From Elusimicrobia bacterium GWC2_64_44 (GTDB lineage: Bacteria; Elusimicrobiota; Elusimicrobia; Elusimicrobiales; UBA9959), in the NCBI GenBank assembly GCA_001799845.1, contig MGUG01000020.1, positions 62,001 through 126,000 on the forward strand: 64,000 nt of DNA, in the 5' to 3' direction. The notes beneath the pieces were generated by a model that did no database searches, was not told the origin of the DNA, and saw only the letters and a program-made list of their open reading frames with translations. Positions 40,189-48,390 of this stretch are shown one piece after another. How positions within the stretch are numbered: the first letter of the stretch is position 1; every line of letters begins with the position of its first letter. A program made the position numbers and the translations under genes.

Positions 40189-40494
40189 CTAGTCTAGGTC
40201 GAAGGGGCTGTCCGGCCTGGAGGTGTCGCCGGACTCCTCTATACGCTTCTTCTCCTTCTGGAATTTCTCCTCCAGTTCCTTTTTCTTATCTTCCATGGAC
40301 TTACCCGCATTGTTAAAGTAACTGTCCAGGCGGGCCTTGTCCTCCTGCATTTTTTTCATGGCCTCCTGCATCAGGTCGCCGCCAGGCTTGACCTGCGGCT
40401 TGTCCCAGTGCTTGAGCACCTTGCCGGTTTTCCTGTCCACCTCTATGCGCGCCTTGCAGCACGGGCAGTCTATAAGAAAAGTTCCTTCGGACAT
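40189..40494 (-). CDS. small zinc-ribbon/coiled-coil protein, unknown
   Basis: 101 residues, not recognised. A half zinc-ribbon near the start (FLIDCPCCKARIEVDRKTGK) is followed by a charged helical region (about 50-88: KKMQEDKARLDSYFNNAGKS, KKKELEEKFQKEKKRIEE). With only one CPCC pair, metal binding would need a dimer. It adjoins queE, whose stop shares a base with this start. Confidence 0.65.
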   Translation of the reverse strand: MSEGTFLIDCPCCKARIEVDRKTGKVLKHWDKPQVKPGGDLMQEAMKKMQEDKARLDSYFNNAGKSMEDKKKELEEKFQKEKKRIEESGDTSRPDSPFDLD

Positions 40495-41195
40495 TATTTT
40501 ACCCCCCAGAGCGGGTGCTGCTGCGGCAGCACCTTCACGTTCCCGAGCCGCGAGGCCGCCAGGCAGCAGGCTTCCCGCACGAACCTGGCTCCCGGCGGCC
40601 TGACGCCGCGGCGGGCCGTGGCCGGCTGTATGAAGAACGGCGCGGCCGGCGCGCAGGCCGCCGCCAGCCTGACGGCCTTTTCAAAGTCCGGCATAGCGGT
40701 CTTCGAAGTCAGCACTACCTTGACGAAAGTTTTCTCCGGCGCGGCGGCCAGGAATTTTTTGTGCGCGGTCCAGCAGCCCTTGGCCCCGGTGGAAGAGGGC
40801 AGCTTGATGTCCATGGCTATGACGTCCAGGAGGGGCAGCACTCGGCGAAGTTCGGCGTGCAGCACGCCGTTGGTTTCCAGGTGCAGGCGCAGGCCGGCTT
40901 GCTTCAGCAGCGGGGCCAGCGTTTTTATGAAGCGCCAGTGCAGCAGCGGCTCGCCGCCGGTAAGGGAGACGTCCCCCGCCTTGCCGCTCCGGGCGAGTTT
41001 TATAACGGCCCGCGCGGCCTCGGCCGTCGTCATAGGCGCGGCCGCCGCCCCGTCGAGCGCGGCCGGCTCGTCGCAGTAGCCGCAGCGCAGGTTGCAGCCG
41101 GCGAAGCGCAGGAACACCTGCCGCTGCCCGGCGTAAAGGCCCTCGCCCTGCAGCGAGCAGAAGATCTCGGCGACGGGGGCGGTAAGTTCTTTCAT
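40494..41195 (-). CDS. queE: 7-carboxy-7-deazaguanine synthase (radical SAM)
   Basis: 233 residues. EIFCSLQGEGLYAGQRQVFL and FAGCNLRCGYCDEP (CxxxCxxC iron-sulfur motif) with SLTGGEPLLH and HLETNGVL are the QueE signatures. It converts CPH4 to CDG in queuosine synthesis. It directly follows queC; queD and folE are not in the window. Confidence 0.95.
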   Translation of the reverse strand: MKELTAPVAEIFCSLQGEGLYAGQRQVFLRFAGCNLRCGYCDEPAALDGAAAAPMTTAEAARAVIKLARSGKAGDVSLTGGEPLLHWRFIKTLAPLLKQAGLRLHLETNGVLHAELRRVLPLLDVIAMDIKLPSSTGAKGCWTAHKKFLAAAPEKTFVKVVLTSKTAMPDFEKAVRLAAACAPAAPFFIQPATARRGVRPPGARFVREACCLAASRLGNVKVLPQQHPLWGVK

Positions 41196-41870
41196 TCAGA
41201 GCGCGGGGTCTTTCAGACCGGCGTCGGCGAAGCCCTTGGCGCGCAGCTTGCAGGAGTCGCAGCGGCCGCAGGGCTTTTTGCCACCGCTGTAGCAGGACCA
41301 GGTCAGTTCCAGCGGGGCCTTGAGCTTAAGGCCCAGCCGGGCGATGCCAGACTTGCTCAACTTTATCAGCGGCGTCAGAATTTTGATGGGCCGGCCGCCC
41401 GCGCCGCGGCGGGTGCCGAAAGCCGCGGCCTTCTGCAGCGCACGGTAGAATTCGGGGCGGCAGTCAGGGTAGCCGGAGTAGTCCACGATGTTGGGGCCCA
41501 GCACTATAGCGTCGGCCCCCTCGGCGTCAGCCAGCGAGAAGCCCACCGAGGCGAAAACCAGGTTGCGGCCCGGCACGTAGGTGGAAGGGATGTCGCCCTT
41601 CCTGCCTATCTGCGCAAGTTTCACGTCGGGCAGCTCCAGCTTTTTATTGACCAGCGAGCAGGAGGCGAACCAGGGGAAGGCCAGGTTTATCTCGTAGAGC
41701 TTCACGCCCAGCCGGCGCGCTATAGCGCGGGCCGCGGCGTTCTCGCGCGCGTGGCGCTGGCCGTAATCGAAAGAGACAGCCAGGCACTCATACCCCTTCG
41801 CTAGCGCCCAGGCGAGGGCGGTGGTTGAATCCAGCCCGCCGGAAAAAAGGACCACGGCTTTTTTCTTCAT
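41196..41870 (-). CDS. queC: 7-cyano-7-deazaguanine synthase
   Basis: 224 residues from the ATG at 41870. PP-loop VVLFSGGLDSTTALAWALAK, then FDYGQRHARE, PSTYVPGRNLVF, and the zinc site CYSGGKKPCGRCDSCKLRAK. It makes preQ0. The start overlaps the stop of the ComB-like gene by four bases; an open frame continuing upstream in phase is not coding. Confidence 0.95.
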   Translation of the reverse strand: MKKKAVVLFSGGLDSTTALAWALAKGYECLAVSFDYGQRHARENAAARAIARRLGVKLYEINLAFPWFASCSLVNKKLELPDVKLAQIGRKGDIPSTYVPGRNLVFASVGFSLADAEGADAIVLGPNIVDYSGYPDCRPEFYRALQKAAAFGTRRGAGGRPIKILTPLIKLSKSGIARLGLKLKAPLELTWSCYSGGKKPCGRCDSCKLRAKGFADAGLKDPAL

Positions 41871-42565
41871 ACCGCGTTCTCCACCAGGCCGGCGCCGGCC
41901 TTGAATTTTATCCGGGGCACGGCCTTGAGGTGCCCCTTCTTCAGCACGAGCTCCATGTCGCGCTTGCCGGTCTCCGGCCGGAAGGCCAGGAAGTCCAGCA
42001 CGCGGCCGCTGGAGTGGATCTCCTCGAGCGCCGCCTGGAAGGCGTCGCGGCCTTCCAGCTCCTCCACCAGCGCGCGGGCGCAGATCATGTCCTCCACGTG
42101 GCGCGCATCGTAGAACAGGCAGGCGGGCACTATCAGCGTAGGCGCAGGCCGGGCGCGGCAGTAGGAGGCCAACGCCGGGAAGTTGGCGAAGCAAGCCACC
42201 AGGATCTCCGAGGCCAGCAGCAGCGAGGACGCCGCAGGCGAGCCGGAGTTGGTGACCGAGAGCGCCGGGCGCGAAGGGTCGGAGCCGTAAAGGGCGGTGT
42301 AGGGCGAGTTGTCGTACTGCTCCACGCCCAGGTCTATCTCGGAAAAGATATCGGAGCCGGGCAGCTCGCGGCGCGCCGCCAGCGCCAGGGCCGGGTTCGG
42401 GTAGACCCGCACGTCGCGGCGGCCGCTCTCGAGCAGCGCGGTTATGGTGTTGGAGAAGCGGAACAGGTCTATCACTATGCCGCGGCCGCGCCAGGTGCGG
42501 GCCTCGGCGCGGTCCAGCGCGATGCGGACGCTATTTTGCGGTGCTGGTGGAAGCTTCGGTGACAT
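41867..42565 (-). CDS. ComB-like 2-phosphosulfolactate phosphatase family protein
   Basis: 232 residues. The family core is recognisable: GRGIVIDLFRFSNTITALLE (usually VIDVLRATTT), DNSPYTALYG, PALSVTNSGSPAASSLLLAS (usually TTNGT), and a C-terminal ICARALVEELEGRD region. Several positions differ from classical ComB, so the substrate may not be phosphosulfolactate. Sulfolactate genes are absent nearby; the partners are queC and queE. Confidence 0.65.
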   Translation of the reverse strand: MSPKLPPAPQNSVRIALDRAEARTWRGRGIVIDLFRFSNTITALLESGRRDVRVYPNPALALAARRELPGSDIFSEIDLGVEQYDNSPYTALYGSDPSRPALSVTNSGSPAASSLLLASEILVACFANFPALASYCRARPAPTLIVPACLFYDARHVEDMICARALVEELEGRDAFQAALEEIHSSGRVLDFLAFRPETGKRDMELVLKKGHLKAVPRIKFKAGAGLVENAV

Positions 42566-42920
42566 ATTTTATGGCCAGGGCGCTCAGGTACAGCTCCGGC
42601 TCCTCGTAGACGCCCATCTGCGGCCCCGACGCGGCGGCGTCCACCGCCAGGATGACGGCGTCCGCCCCGATGGCTGCGGCCTGCCGGCGGGCCCGGTCCT
42701 TCAGGGCCTCCAGGCGGGCTTGCCCGGTGGACGCGCTGACGCGGGGGCTGTGGATGATGGCGATGCCGCCCCAGGGGCGGGCGGCCTCGGCGCGGGAATT
42801 CAAGACGGCCACCTCGCGCCAGGGGCGCGGTTCGAACCAGGGACCTACCTGTATGACGTCCAGCCTGGAGGAAGCGCAGGCGCAGGCCGAGAGCAGCGCC
42901 AGCGCCGCCCAGCGGCGCAT
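42531..42920 (-). CDS. small lipoprotein, unknown
   Basis: 129 residues. Lipobox in ALALLSACACASS with the probable lipidated Cys13. The mature domain (VGPWFEPRPWREVAVLNSRA, IGADAVILAVDAAASG) looks like a small alpha/beta fold of the kind found in envelope lipoproteins that begin near A.L...... and contain GADAVI. No specific function. It overlaps the ComB-like gene by 35 bases and shares a base with the HicA-like stop. Confidence 0.65.
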   Translation of the reverse strand: MRRWAALALLSACACASSRLDVIQVGPWFEPRPWREVAVLNSRAEAARPWGGIAIIHSPRVSASTGQARLEALKDRARRQAAAIGADAVILAVDAAASGPQMGVYEEPELYLSALAIKYVTEASTSTAK

Positions 42921-43105
42921 CAGGGCTGGTCTACGCCGAGGTCGCGGCAGATCTTGCGGACCGTGAAGTCGGCGATCTCGTTGTGGCGGGTGACCGGGAC
43001 TTCCTTGTTGGAAACCGGGTTGAGGAAAACGGAGTACTTGCCGCCCTCGCGGTTGAGCACGCAGCCCTTGCTGATAAGATGTCTAACCAGATCCTTGCGT
43101 TTCAT
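42920..43105 (-). CDS. HicA-like protein without adjacent HicB
   Basis: 61 residues from the ATG at 43105. MKRKDLVRHLISKGCVLNRE, GGKYSVFLNP and VPVTRHNEIADFTVRKICRD match the HicA mRNA-interferase fold. In HicA toxins the GGxH segment holds the catalytic His; here the position is Tyr24. No HicB-like antitoxin precedes or follows. It may be an inactive or repurposed double-stranded-RNA-binding-like domain. Confidence 0.75.
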   Translation of the reverse strand: MKRKDLVRHLISKGCVLNREGGKYSVFLNPVSNKEVPVTRHNEIADFTVRKICRDLGVDQP

Positions 43106-43149
43106 ATTAGCCTCGCTGCGGCCGCCGGGAAAGGCTCGGCCGCGGCTAT

Positions 43150-43158
43150 ATTTTAGCA
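43150..43158 (-). promoter_or_regulatory. extended -10 upstream of the HicA-like gene
   Basis: Minus strand TGCTAAAAT about 45 bases before the start; the leader contains a hairpin GCGGCCG...CGGCCGC. Confidence 0.4.
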
Positions 43159-43195
43159 CTTATCCGCGGGGCGCGGGAACAGGGGCGCGGGTCCG

Positions 43196-43711
43196 TCAGT
43201 TGTAATCGGCGTCGGAACCGCCGGAGATGGCCTCGGAGCCGTAGCGCTTGATGGAATCCACGAGCCGCCAGGACACCCCGCCGCCGGTCTTGGCGAAGAG
43301 CACCTGCACGAAGGTAATTTCCCCGTCCTCGGGATTTTCGAAGACCAGGATGCTGCGGCCGCCCTCGGTCAGCGTGCCCTTGCACTGGCCGTAGGAAGTA
43401 GGCAGGCCAAGCGCGCCAGCAGGGCGTTCGGCGCCCTCGCCGGCGGCGGACTGCCGGCCTTCCGGCTCGGGCCTGTCGTCTATCATCACCATGGCCTCTT
43501 CGGGCTCTTCGGCGGGCTTGGTGGCGGCCTTGGCCGGCGCGGGCTTCTTCGCCGCCGGCTGCTCCGGCTGCGGAGCGGGCGCAGGGGCCGCTGCGGGGGC
43601 CGCGGCGGCCGGCTTCTTTTCCGGGGCCGGCTTCGGCTTCTCGGCGGGCGCCTGGGCGGCAAGCGTCACGGCGCAGGCGAACAGCAATGCGACGGCGAAA
43701 GTATGTTTCAT
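43196..43711 (-). CDS. secreted Ala/Pro/Lys-rich protein
   Basis: 171 residues from the ATG at 43711 with GGAGG upstream. Signal peptide about 1-19 (FAVALLFACAVTLAAQAP). Residues 20-70 are an Ala/Pro/Lys linker, which could span peptidoglycan. The C-terminal domain (about 100-165: TSYGQCKGTLTEGGRSILVF, ITFVQVLFAKTGGGVSWRLV) is probably beta-rich and is not recognised. It follows murI. Confidence 0.6.
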   Translation of the reverse strand: MKHTFAVALLFACAVTLAAQAPAEKPKPAPEKKPAAAAPAAAPAPAPQPEQPAAKKPAPAKAATKPAEEPEEAMVMIDDRPEPEGRQSAAGEGAERPAGALGLPTSYGQCKGTLTEGGRSILVFENPEDGEITFVQVLFAKTGGGVSWRLVDSIKRYGSEAISGGSDADYN

Positions 43712-43737
43712 ATCCCTAACCTCCGTTCCAGCTACCT

Positions 43738-44583
43738 TCAAAATCTTTTCACGGCCACGCGGCCGGTCTTTATGCCGAGCAGCGCGAGCGCCAGCGCGGA
43801 GAAGCGCTCGGGGGCGTCGCTGACCACGAATTCGGAGCGCCCGCGGCGGCCCGGGTTCAGCAGGCCGCGGTCCGCCAGCTCGGTGCGGGCGGCCTGCGCC
43901 GCCGCCAGCGCGGAATCCACTATCTTCGTGCGCGGGCCCATCACCTTCGCTATGACCTTCTTGAGCAGCGGGTAGTGCGTGCAGCCCAGGATCAGCGCGT
44001 CGGCCTTGCCGCGGTACTGCGCCAGGTACTCGCGCGCCACCGTCTCCGCCACCGGCTTCGTGCACCACCCTTCCTCCACCAGCGGCACGAACAGGGGGCA
44101 GGCCCGCTCGGTCACCTTCACGCCGGAGCCGGCCAGCGCCCGGCTATAGGCGCGGCTGTTAACCGTGGCCGAGGTGCCGGTCACCAGCACCCGCCCGCCC
44201 GGCGGCGCGGTGCGCAGCGCCGCCTCTACCCCCGGCAGGATCACGCCCATGACGGGCACCGGGGAAATTTTCCTGACCGCGTCCAGCGCCAGCGAAGAGG
44301 CGGTATTGCAGGCCACTATCAGCAGCTTGATCCGCTTCTCCAGCAGGTAGGCGGCTATCTCTTTGGAAAAGGCGATCACGGCCTCCGGGGACTTGGTGCC
44401 GTACGGCACGCGCGCGGTGTCGCCGAAATAGACCAGGTTCTCGCCGGGCAGCATGCTGCGCAGCTCCTTGAAGACGGTCAGCCCGCCGAGCCCGGAGTCG
44501 AAGATGCCCACAGGACTATCAGCAGGCCGGGGACATACCTTCCTAACTTCAGTTCTTTTCAATGACTCAGCCTTTTTACGCAT
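43738..44583 (-). CDS. murI: glutamate racemase
   Basis: 281 residues. PVGIFDSGLGGLTVFKELRS, YFGDTARVPYGTKSPE, catalytic Cys in VACNTASSLAL and the second in LGCTHYPLLKKVI. It provides D-glutamate for peptidoglycan. The first 24 or so residues (MRKKAESLKRTEVRKVCPRP) are non-conserved and are encoded by an inverted repeat element; the conserved domain could also start at a GTG (residue 25) but that codon has no Shine-Dalgarno. Confidence 0.94.
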   Translation of the reverse strand: MRKKAESLKRTEVRKVCPRPADSPVGIFDSGLGGLTVFKELRSMLPGENLVYFGDTARVPYGTKSPEAVIAFSKEIAAYLLEKRIKLLIVACNTASSLALDAVRKISPVPVMGVILPGVEAALRTAPPGGRVLVTGTSATVNSRAYSRALAGSGVKVTERACPLFVPLVEEGWCTKPVAETVAREYLAQYRGKADALILGCTHYPLLKKVIAKVMGPRTKIVDSALAAAQAARTELADRGLLNPGRRGRSEFVVSDAPERFSALALALLGIKTGRVAVKRF

Positions 44584-44606
44584 AGAAGTTAGGAAGGGGT
44601 GTCCCC
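44529..44606. repeat. GGGGAC-ended inverted repeat at the start of murI
   Basis: Arms 44529-44550 (GGGGACATACCTTCCTAACT..) and 44585-44606 are reverse complements at 20 of 22 positions with a 34-base spacer. The element lies exactly between the amidase stop (44609) and the conserved part of murI, and supplies murI with its ATG and N-terminal codons. Confidence 0.8.
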
Positions 44607-44608
44607 AG

Positions 44609-46186
44609 TCATTTCCATTGTTTCATCTCGGCGTACTTCATGATGCCCCTGTGCACCGAAGCCGCTATCTTGGCGCGGACCTTTTTGTCGTTCATGTATT
44701 TCTGGTCGGAGGAGTTGGTCATGAAGCCCATCTCTACCAGGATACCGGGCGCGTAGGTGCCGCGCAGCACGTAGAACGCGGCCTGCTTGACGCCCCGGTT
44801 CACGAACGGGGTGCGGCGCTCCATCTCGGTGGTGACGTAGCCGGCGAGGAGCCCCCCCTCTTTCTGGTAATCGTTGCGGGCCATAGCGTGCAGCAGCATC
44901 GCGGCCGCGTCGTTCTGGCCGCCGCCGTCCTCGAGCCCTACCACGGAGTTTTCGTAGTCGGCCACCTCGGCGGCGCCGGGGTCGGAGGCCTTCTCGGACA
45001 TGAAATAGATCTCGAAGCCCTTTTCCCTGCGGTCGCGGTTGGCGTTGGCGTGGATGGAGACGAAGATATCCGCCTTGAAATTATTAGCTATCACCGAGCG
45101 GTCGGCCAGCGGGACGAACTCGTCGGTGGCGCGGGTCAACATAACGTCGAAGATCTCCTCGCCCTTCAGCAGCTCGTGGAGTTCCTTGGCCACCGCGAGG
45201 TTGAGTTCCTTCTCCTTGAGCCCGAACAGCTTGCGGCCGCCCGGGTCCTTGCCGCCGTGGCCGGCGTCGATAACGACTTTCTTGCGGCCCGACGGCGCCG
45301 CCAGCTTGTCGGGGAGGCCGAGCCCGGCCGCCGAAGAAGCGGCGACCGCGGCCGTGGCCGCGGCGAGGCCGAAGCCCCCGTCCGGGGCGATGACCGGCGG
45401 CTCCGCGCCCAGGGGCGCTGCCGCGCCGGCGATGCTCTGCCGCACGGCCCCGGCCTGCTTGGCGACGTCTATCACCAGGCGGTCAGGGTCGGCCAGCGCG
45501 AACACGTCCACCTTGCCGAAATTATCGTCGGGGTCCAGCACCAGGATGGCGGTCTTGTTCTCCTGCCGCAGGTCCACGCCCCGCAGCACGCCGTCGCCGA
45601 TGGGCAGCTTCTCTTCCCGGGAGATGACGCCGCCGAAGATGTTGATCCGGAAGAGGTTGTTCTCCTTCTGCGTGGACTGCCACTTGAGCGGCTCCTCCAT
45701 GTAGACTACCACGCGGGTCTTGTCCTGGTGGGTGAAGTAGTTCACGGAGGTCACGTTGACCTCGCGCTGCGCGCCCAGCGTGGCGGTGGCCTGGTTATAC
45801 TCCAGCTTGAAGCCGAAGGCCTCGGCGAAATACTTCGAGATGAAGAAGTCCAGCGCGAGGAACGCCTTGCCCCCGCGCACGATCAGCGGGTTCGGGAACT
45901 GCACGTTCTCGTCGTTGATCTGCACCGAGTCCGACTTCATGAAGAAGACCACCTTCTTGCCGCGGATCTGCATCATCAGCTTGCCGGAAACGGGGTACCA
46001 GTAGATCTTGCCGCCTATCAGCTTGGCGGCCTGCCCCGCGTCCAGGTAGACGGCGCCGCTGAGCGCGTAGGTCCCTATCTTGCCGGCGTAGACGCCGTTC
46101 TTCATGTAGGTGACCTGGTCCACCCGCGCCTGCGCCGGCGCGCAGAGCGCCGCCAGCAGGAACAGCACAGATAATCTTTTGAACAT
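44609..46186 (-). CDS. N-acetylmuramoyl-L-alanine amidase with AMIN-like N-terminal region
   Basis: 525 residues from the ATG at 46186, preferred over one nine bases earlier because GGAG is then at proper spacing. Signal peptide about 1-20 (LSVLFLLAALCAPAQA). Residues 20-120 resemble a copper-amine-oxidase-like/AMIN module and 130-245 a second beta domain. The Amidase_3 domain (about 300-525) has VVIDAGHGGKDPGG, FVSIHANANRD and GILVEMGFMTNSSDQ with zinc ligands. It cleaves peptidoglycan stem peptides in the periplasm. Follows rng. Confidence 0.92.
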   Translation of the reverse strand: MFKRLSVLFLLAALCAPAQARVDQVTYMKNGVYAGKIGTYALSGAVYLDAGQAAKLIGGKIYWYPVSGKLMMQIRGKKVVFFMKSDSVQINDENVQFPNPLIVRGGKAFLALDFFISKYFAEAFGFKLEYNQATATLGAQREVNVTSVNYFTHQDKTRVVVYMEEPLKWQSTQKENNLFRINIFGGVISREEKLPIGDGVLRGVDLRQENKTAILVLDPDDNFGKVDVFALADPDRLVIDVAKQAGAVRQSIAGAAAPLGAEPPVIAPDGGFGLAAATAAVAASSAAGLGLPDKLAAPSGRKKVVIDAGHGGKDPGGRKLFGLKEKELNLAVAKELHELLKGEEIFDVMLTRATDEFVPLADRSVIANNFKADIFVSIHANANRDRREKGFEIYFMSEKASDPGAAEVADYENSVVGLEDGGGQNDAAAMLLHAMARNDYQKEGGLLAGYVTTEMERRTPFVNRGVKQAAFYVLRGTYAPGILVEMGFMTNSSDQKYMNDKKVRAKIAASVHRGIMKYAEMKQWK

Positions 46187-46245
46187 TTTGCCCATCTCCA
46201 ATTTTATAGCGACTGCGGGACGCCCAGGCAACGGCCGGGCGCGGC

Positions 46246-47694
46246 CTACTCCAGGATGATCCGGTAATCCTCCCACGTCAGCTGCGGGTCGGACACCATC
46301 TTCACGGAGCGGTGCACGTTCTTCTCTATCATCGCCTGCTTCTTCTTGAGCACCTCGGAGAGGATCGGGTGCGTGATGATGCGCAGGTTGCCGCCGGGGC
46401 GGCCCATCGTGATATTGTGGATCTCGCGCTGGATCTTGATGCGGATGCTCTCGCTCGACAGCACGCGGCCGCTGCCGTGGCACTCGGGGCACTCCTCGGT
46501 CAGCAGGCTCACGGTGCTCTCGCGCTTGCGCTCGCGCGTCATCTCCACCAGGCCCAGGCGCGTGATCGGCAGGATGCGGATCTTGGCCCGGTCGCGGGAG
46601 ACGCCGTTCTCGAGGGCCGTCACCACCTTGTGGCGGTTGGAGGCCTTCTTCATGTCGATGAAGTCGATGACGATGATGCCGCCGATATTTCGCAGGCGCA
46701 GCTGGCGGGCCACCTCGGCCGCCGCCTCGATATTGGTGGCGGTCACGGTCTCTTCCTGCGACTTGCTGCCGGTGAACCGGCCGGTGTTCACGTCGATGGC
46801 GCACAGCGACTCGGCCTCCTGGATGATGATGGAGCCCCCGTTAGGGAGCGGCACCTTGATGCGGCGCAGCTCGTCTATTTCCTTCTCGATGTGGAAGGCC
46901 TTGAAGATGGGGGTCTTGCTGTCGTAGAGCTTTACCCGGTCCTTGAGGTCCGGGGAGATCTTCAGGGCGAATTCCTGCACGTTGTGGAAGTCGTCCTTGT
47001 TGTCGAGCATGTAGATCGTGGTGTCCTCGGACAGGATGTCGCGCGCGACCTGCATGGTCATGTCCATGTCCTTGTGCAGCAGCGCCGGCGGGCGGGCCGC
47101 GTTGTAGCGGGTCTCGATAGTTTCCCAGGTGCGCAGCAGGAACTTGACCTCGCGCTCCAGCTCCTCGGCGGTGGCGCCCTCGGCCTCGGTGCGCACTATG
47201 CAGCCCTTGGTGCCCAGCATCTTGGAATCGGCGATGTTGCGCATGATCTCGGAGAGGCGCTTGCGCTCCTCGGCGTCCTCGATGTTCTTGGACACGCCGA
47301 CGAAATCCTGGAACGGCGTCAGCACCAGGTAGCGGCCCGGCAGGGAGACGTCCATCGTGACCTTCATGCCCTTGGTGCCTATAGCGTCCTTCGTGACCTG
47401 CACCATGACCTCCTGGTCCTTCTTCAGGAGCTTGTCTATCGCCTCTTTCTGGTTGCCCAGGACGTCGGAGATGTAGATGTAGGCGTTCTTGTCGAGGCCG
47501 ATGTCCATGAAGGCGCTCGAGATGCCGGGCAGCACGTTCTCGACGCGGGCCTTGTAGATGTTGCCCACGATGTTGCCGGAGCTGCGGCGCTCCCAGTACA
47601 GTTCGGAGAGCTTGCCGTCCTCCAGGATCGCGATGCGCGTCTCCTCGAACGAGGTGTTAGCGAATATTTCTTTCTTAACTTTTGCGTTTGCCAT
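46246..47694 (-). CDS. rng: ribonuclease G/E
   Basis: 482 residues. An S1 domain near the N-terminus (GNIYKARVENVLPGISSAFM, DIGLDKNAYIYISD), catalytic region SLCAIDVNTGRFTGSKSQEE and IGGIIVIDFIDMKK, and the zinc link CPECHGSGRV. The long RNase E C-terminal scaffold is missing, so RNase G type. rRNA and mRNA processing. It follows the DUF2344 gene, a common pairing. Confidence 0.94.
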   Translation of the reverse strand: MANAKVKKEIFANTSFEETRIAILEDGKLSELYWERRSSGNIVGNIYKARVENVLPGISSAFMDIGLDKNAYIYISDVLGNQKEAIDKLLKKDQEVMVQVTKDAIGTKGMKVTMDVSLPGRYLVLTPFQDFVGVSKNIEDAEERKRLSEIMRNIADSKMLGTKGCIVRTEAEGATAEELEREVKFLLRTWETIETRYNAARPPALLHKDMDMTMQVARDILSEDTTIYMLDNKDDFHNVQEFALKISPDLKDRVKLYDSKTPIFKAFHIEKEIDELRRIKVPLPNGGSIIIQEAESLCAIDVNTGRFTGSKSQEETVTATNIEAAAEVARQLRLRNIGGIIVIDFIDMKKASNRHKVVTALENGVSRDRAKIRILPITRLGLVEMTRERKRESTVSLLTEECPECHGSGRVLSSESIRIKIQREIHNITMGRPGGNLRIITHPILSEVLKKKQAMIEKNVHRSVKMVSDPQLTWEDYRIILE

Positions 47695-47712
47695 AAAATT
47701 CTCCTTCAGCTT

Positions 47713-48390
47713 TCAAAATACTTCGAGTTTCCCGGCCGAGTCCAGCCAGTACAGCTCCTTGCGCGTGATGCGCCTGAAAACGGGTTTGCCGCCGCTCATC
47801 AGCTCCGCCACGGTCTCCGGCTTGACGTTCTTGCCGGGCGCCAGGCGCAGCGTCAGCTTCAGGAGCGCCGCGGCAGGGTCGAACGAGGCCGACAGCACCG
47901 GGCCCCGCGCGTCCAGCGTCTTGCGCTCGCCGGAAGGCTTCACCTTCTCCCACGGCAGCTCCTTCAGGGCCATGAAGGCGTCCACGGCCGCCGGCGAGAA
48001 GCCGGCCGGGAAGTCCCCCTCGAGGAAGAACTCCGCGGCGTTCACCGCGGCCTCTATCGACGGGAAGAACACCGGGATGCGGCGCGCCGACAGCAGGCGG
48101 AAGAACTCGTCGTCGAGGGGCCGGATCTTCTCCGCGGCCGCCTCGTCCCGGGCGAACTCCTCCAGGTAGAGGTCGGCGTACTCGCAGAGGCTCTCGTGCC
48201 CCACGGAGACCGCCGGCCCGAAAGCCATCTTGGGCGCCGTGCCGCCGGGGCCCTTCGCGGGCCAGAACTTCAGGCCGCAGGCGGCCGCGCGGCCGCGCAG
48301 GGCCTTGAGCTGCTCCAGGTGGCTCAGGTCCTTCGCCGCGGCGAGCCGCGCGAACTTGAGCCTGATGCGTGACTTGGGGCTTTCGTTCAT
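47713..48390 (-). CDS. TIGR03936/DUF2344 family radical-SAM-linked protein
   Basis: 225 residues from the ATG at 48390. IRLKFARLAAAKDLSHLEQL, FWPAKGPGGTAPKMAFGPA and SVGHESLCEYADLYLEEF are the DUF2344 hallmarks. The domain usually accompanies or is fused to a B12-binding radical SAM protein; here that partner is not adjacent and rodA takes its place. Function unknown. The start overlaps the rodA stop by four bases. Confidence 0.85.
   Translation of the reverse strand: MNESPKSRIRLKFARLAAAKDLSHLEQLKALRGRAAACGLKFWPAKGPGGTAPKMAFGPAVSVGHESLCEYADLYLEEFARDEAAAEKIRPLDDEFFRLLSARRIPVFFPSIEAAVNAAEFFLEGDFPAGFSPAAVDAFMALKELPWEKVKPSGERKTLDARGPVLSASFDPAAALLKLTLRLAPGKNVKPETVAELMSGGKPVFRRITRKELYWLDSAGKLEVF

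Noticed and set aside
42920-43105. A complete HicAB toxin-antitoxin module
   Set aside because: No HicB-like frame on either side and the catalytic His is missing.
44609-46804. Amidase frame extended upstream to 46804
   Set aside because: The extension overlaps rng out of frame; the signal peptide at 46186 defines the start.
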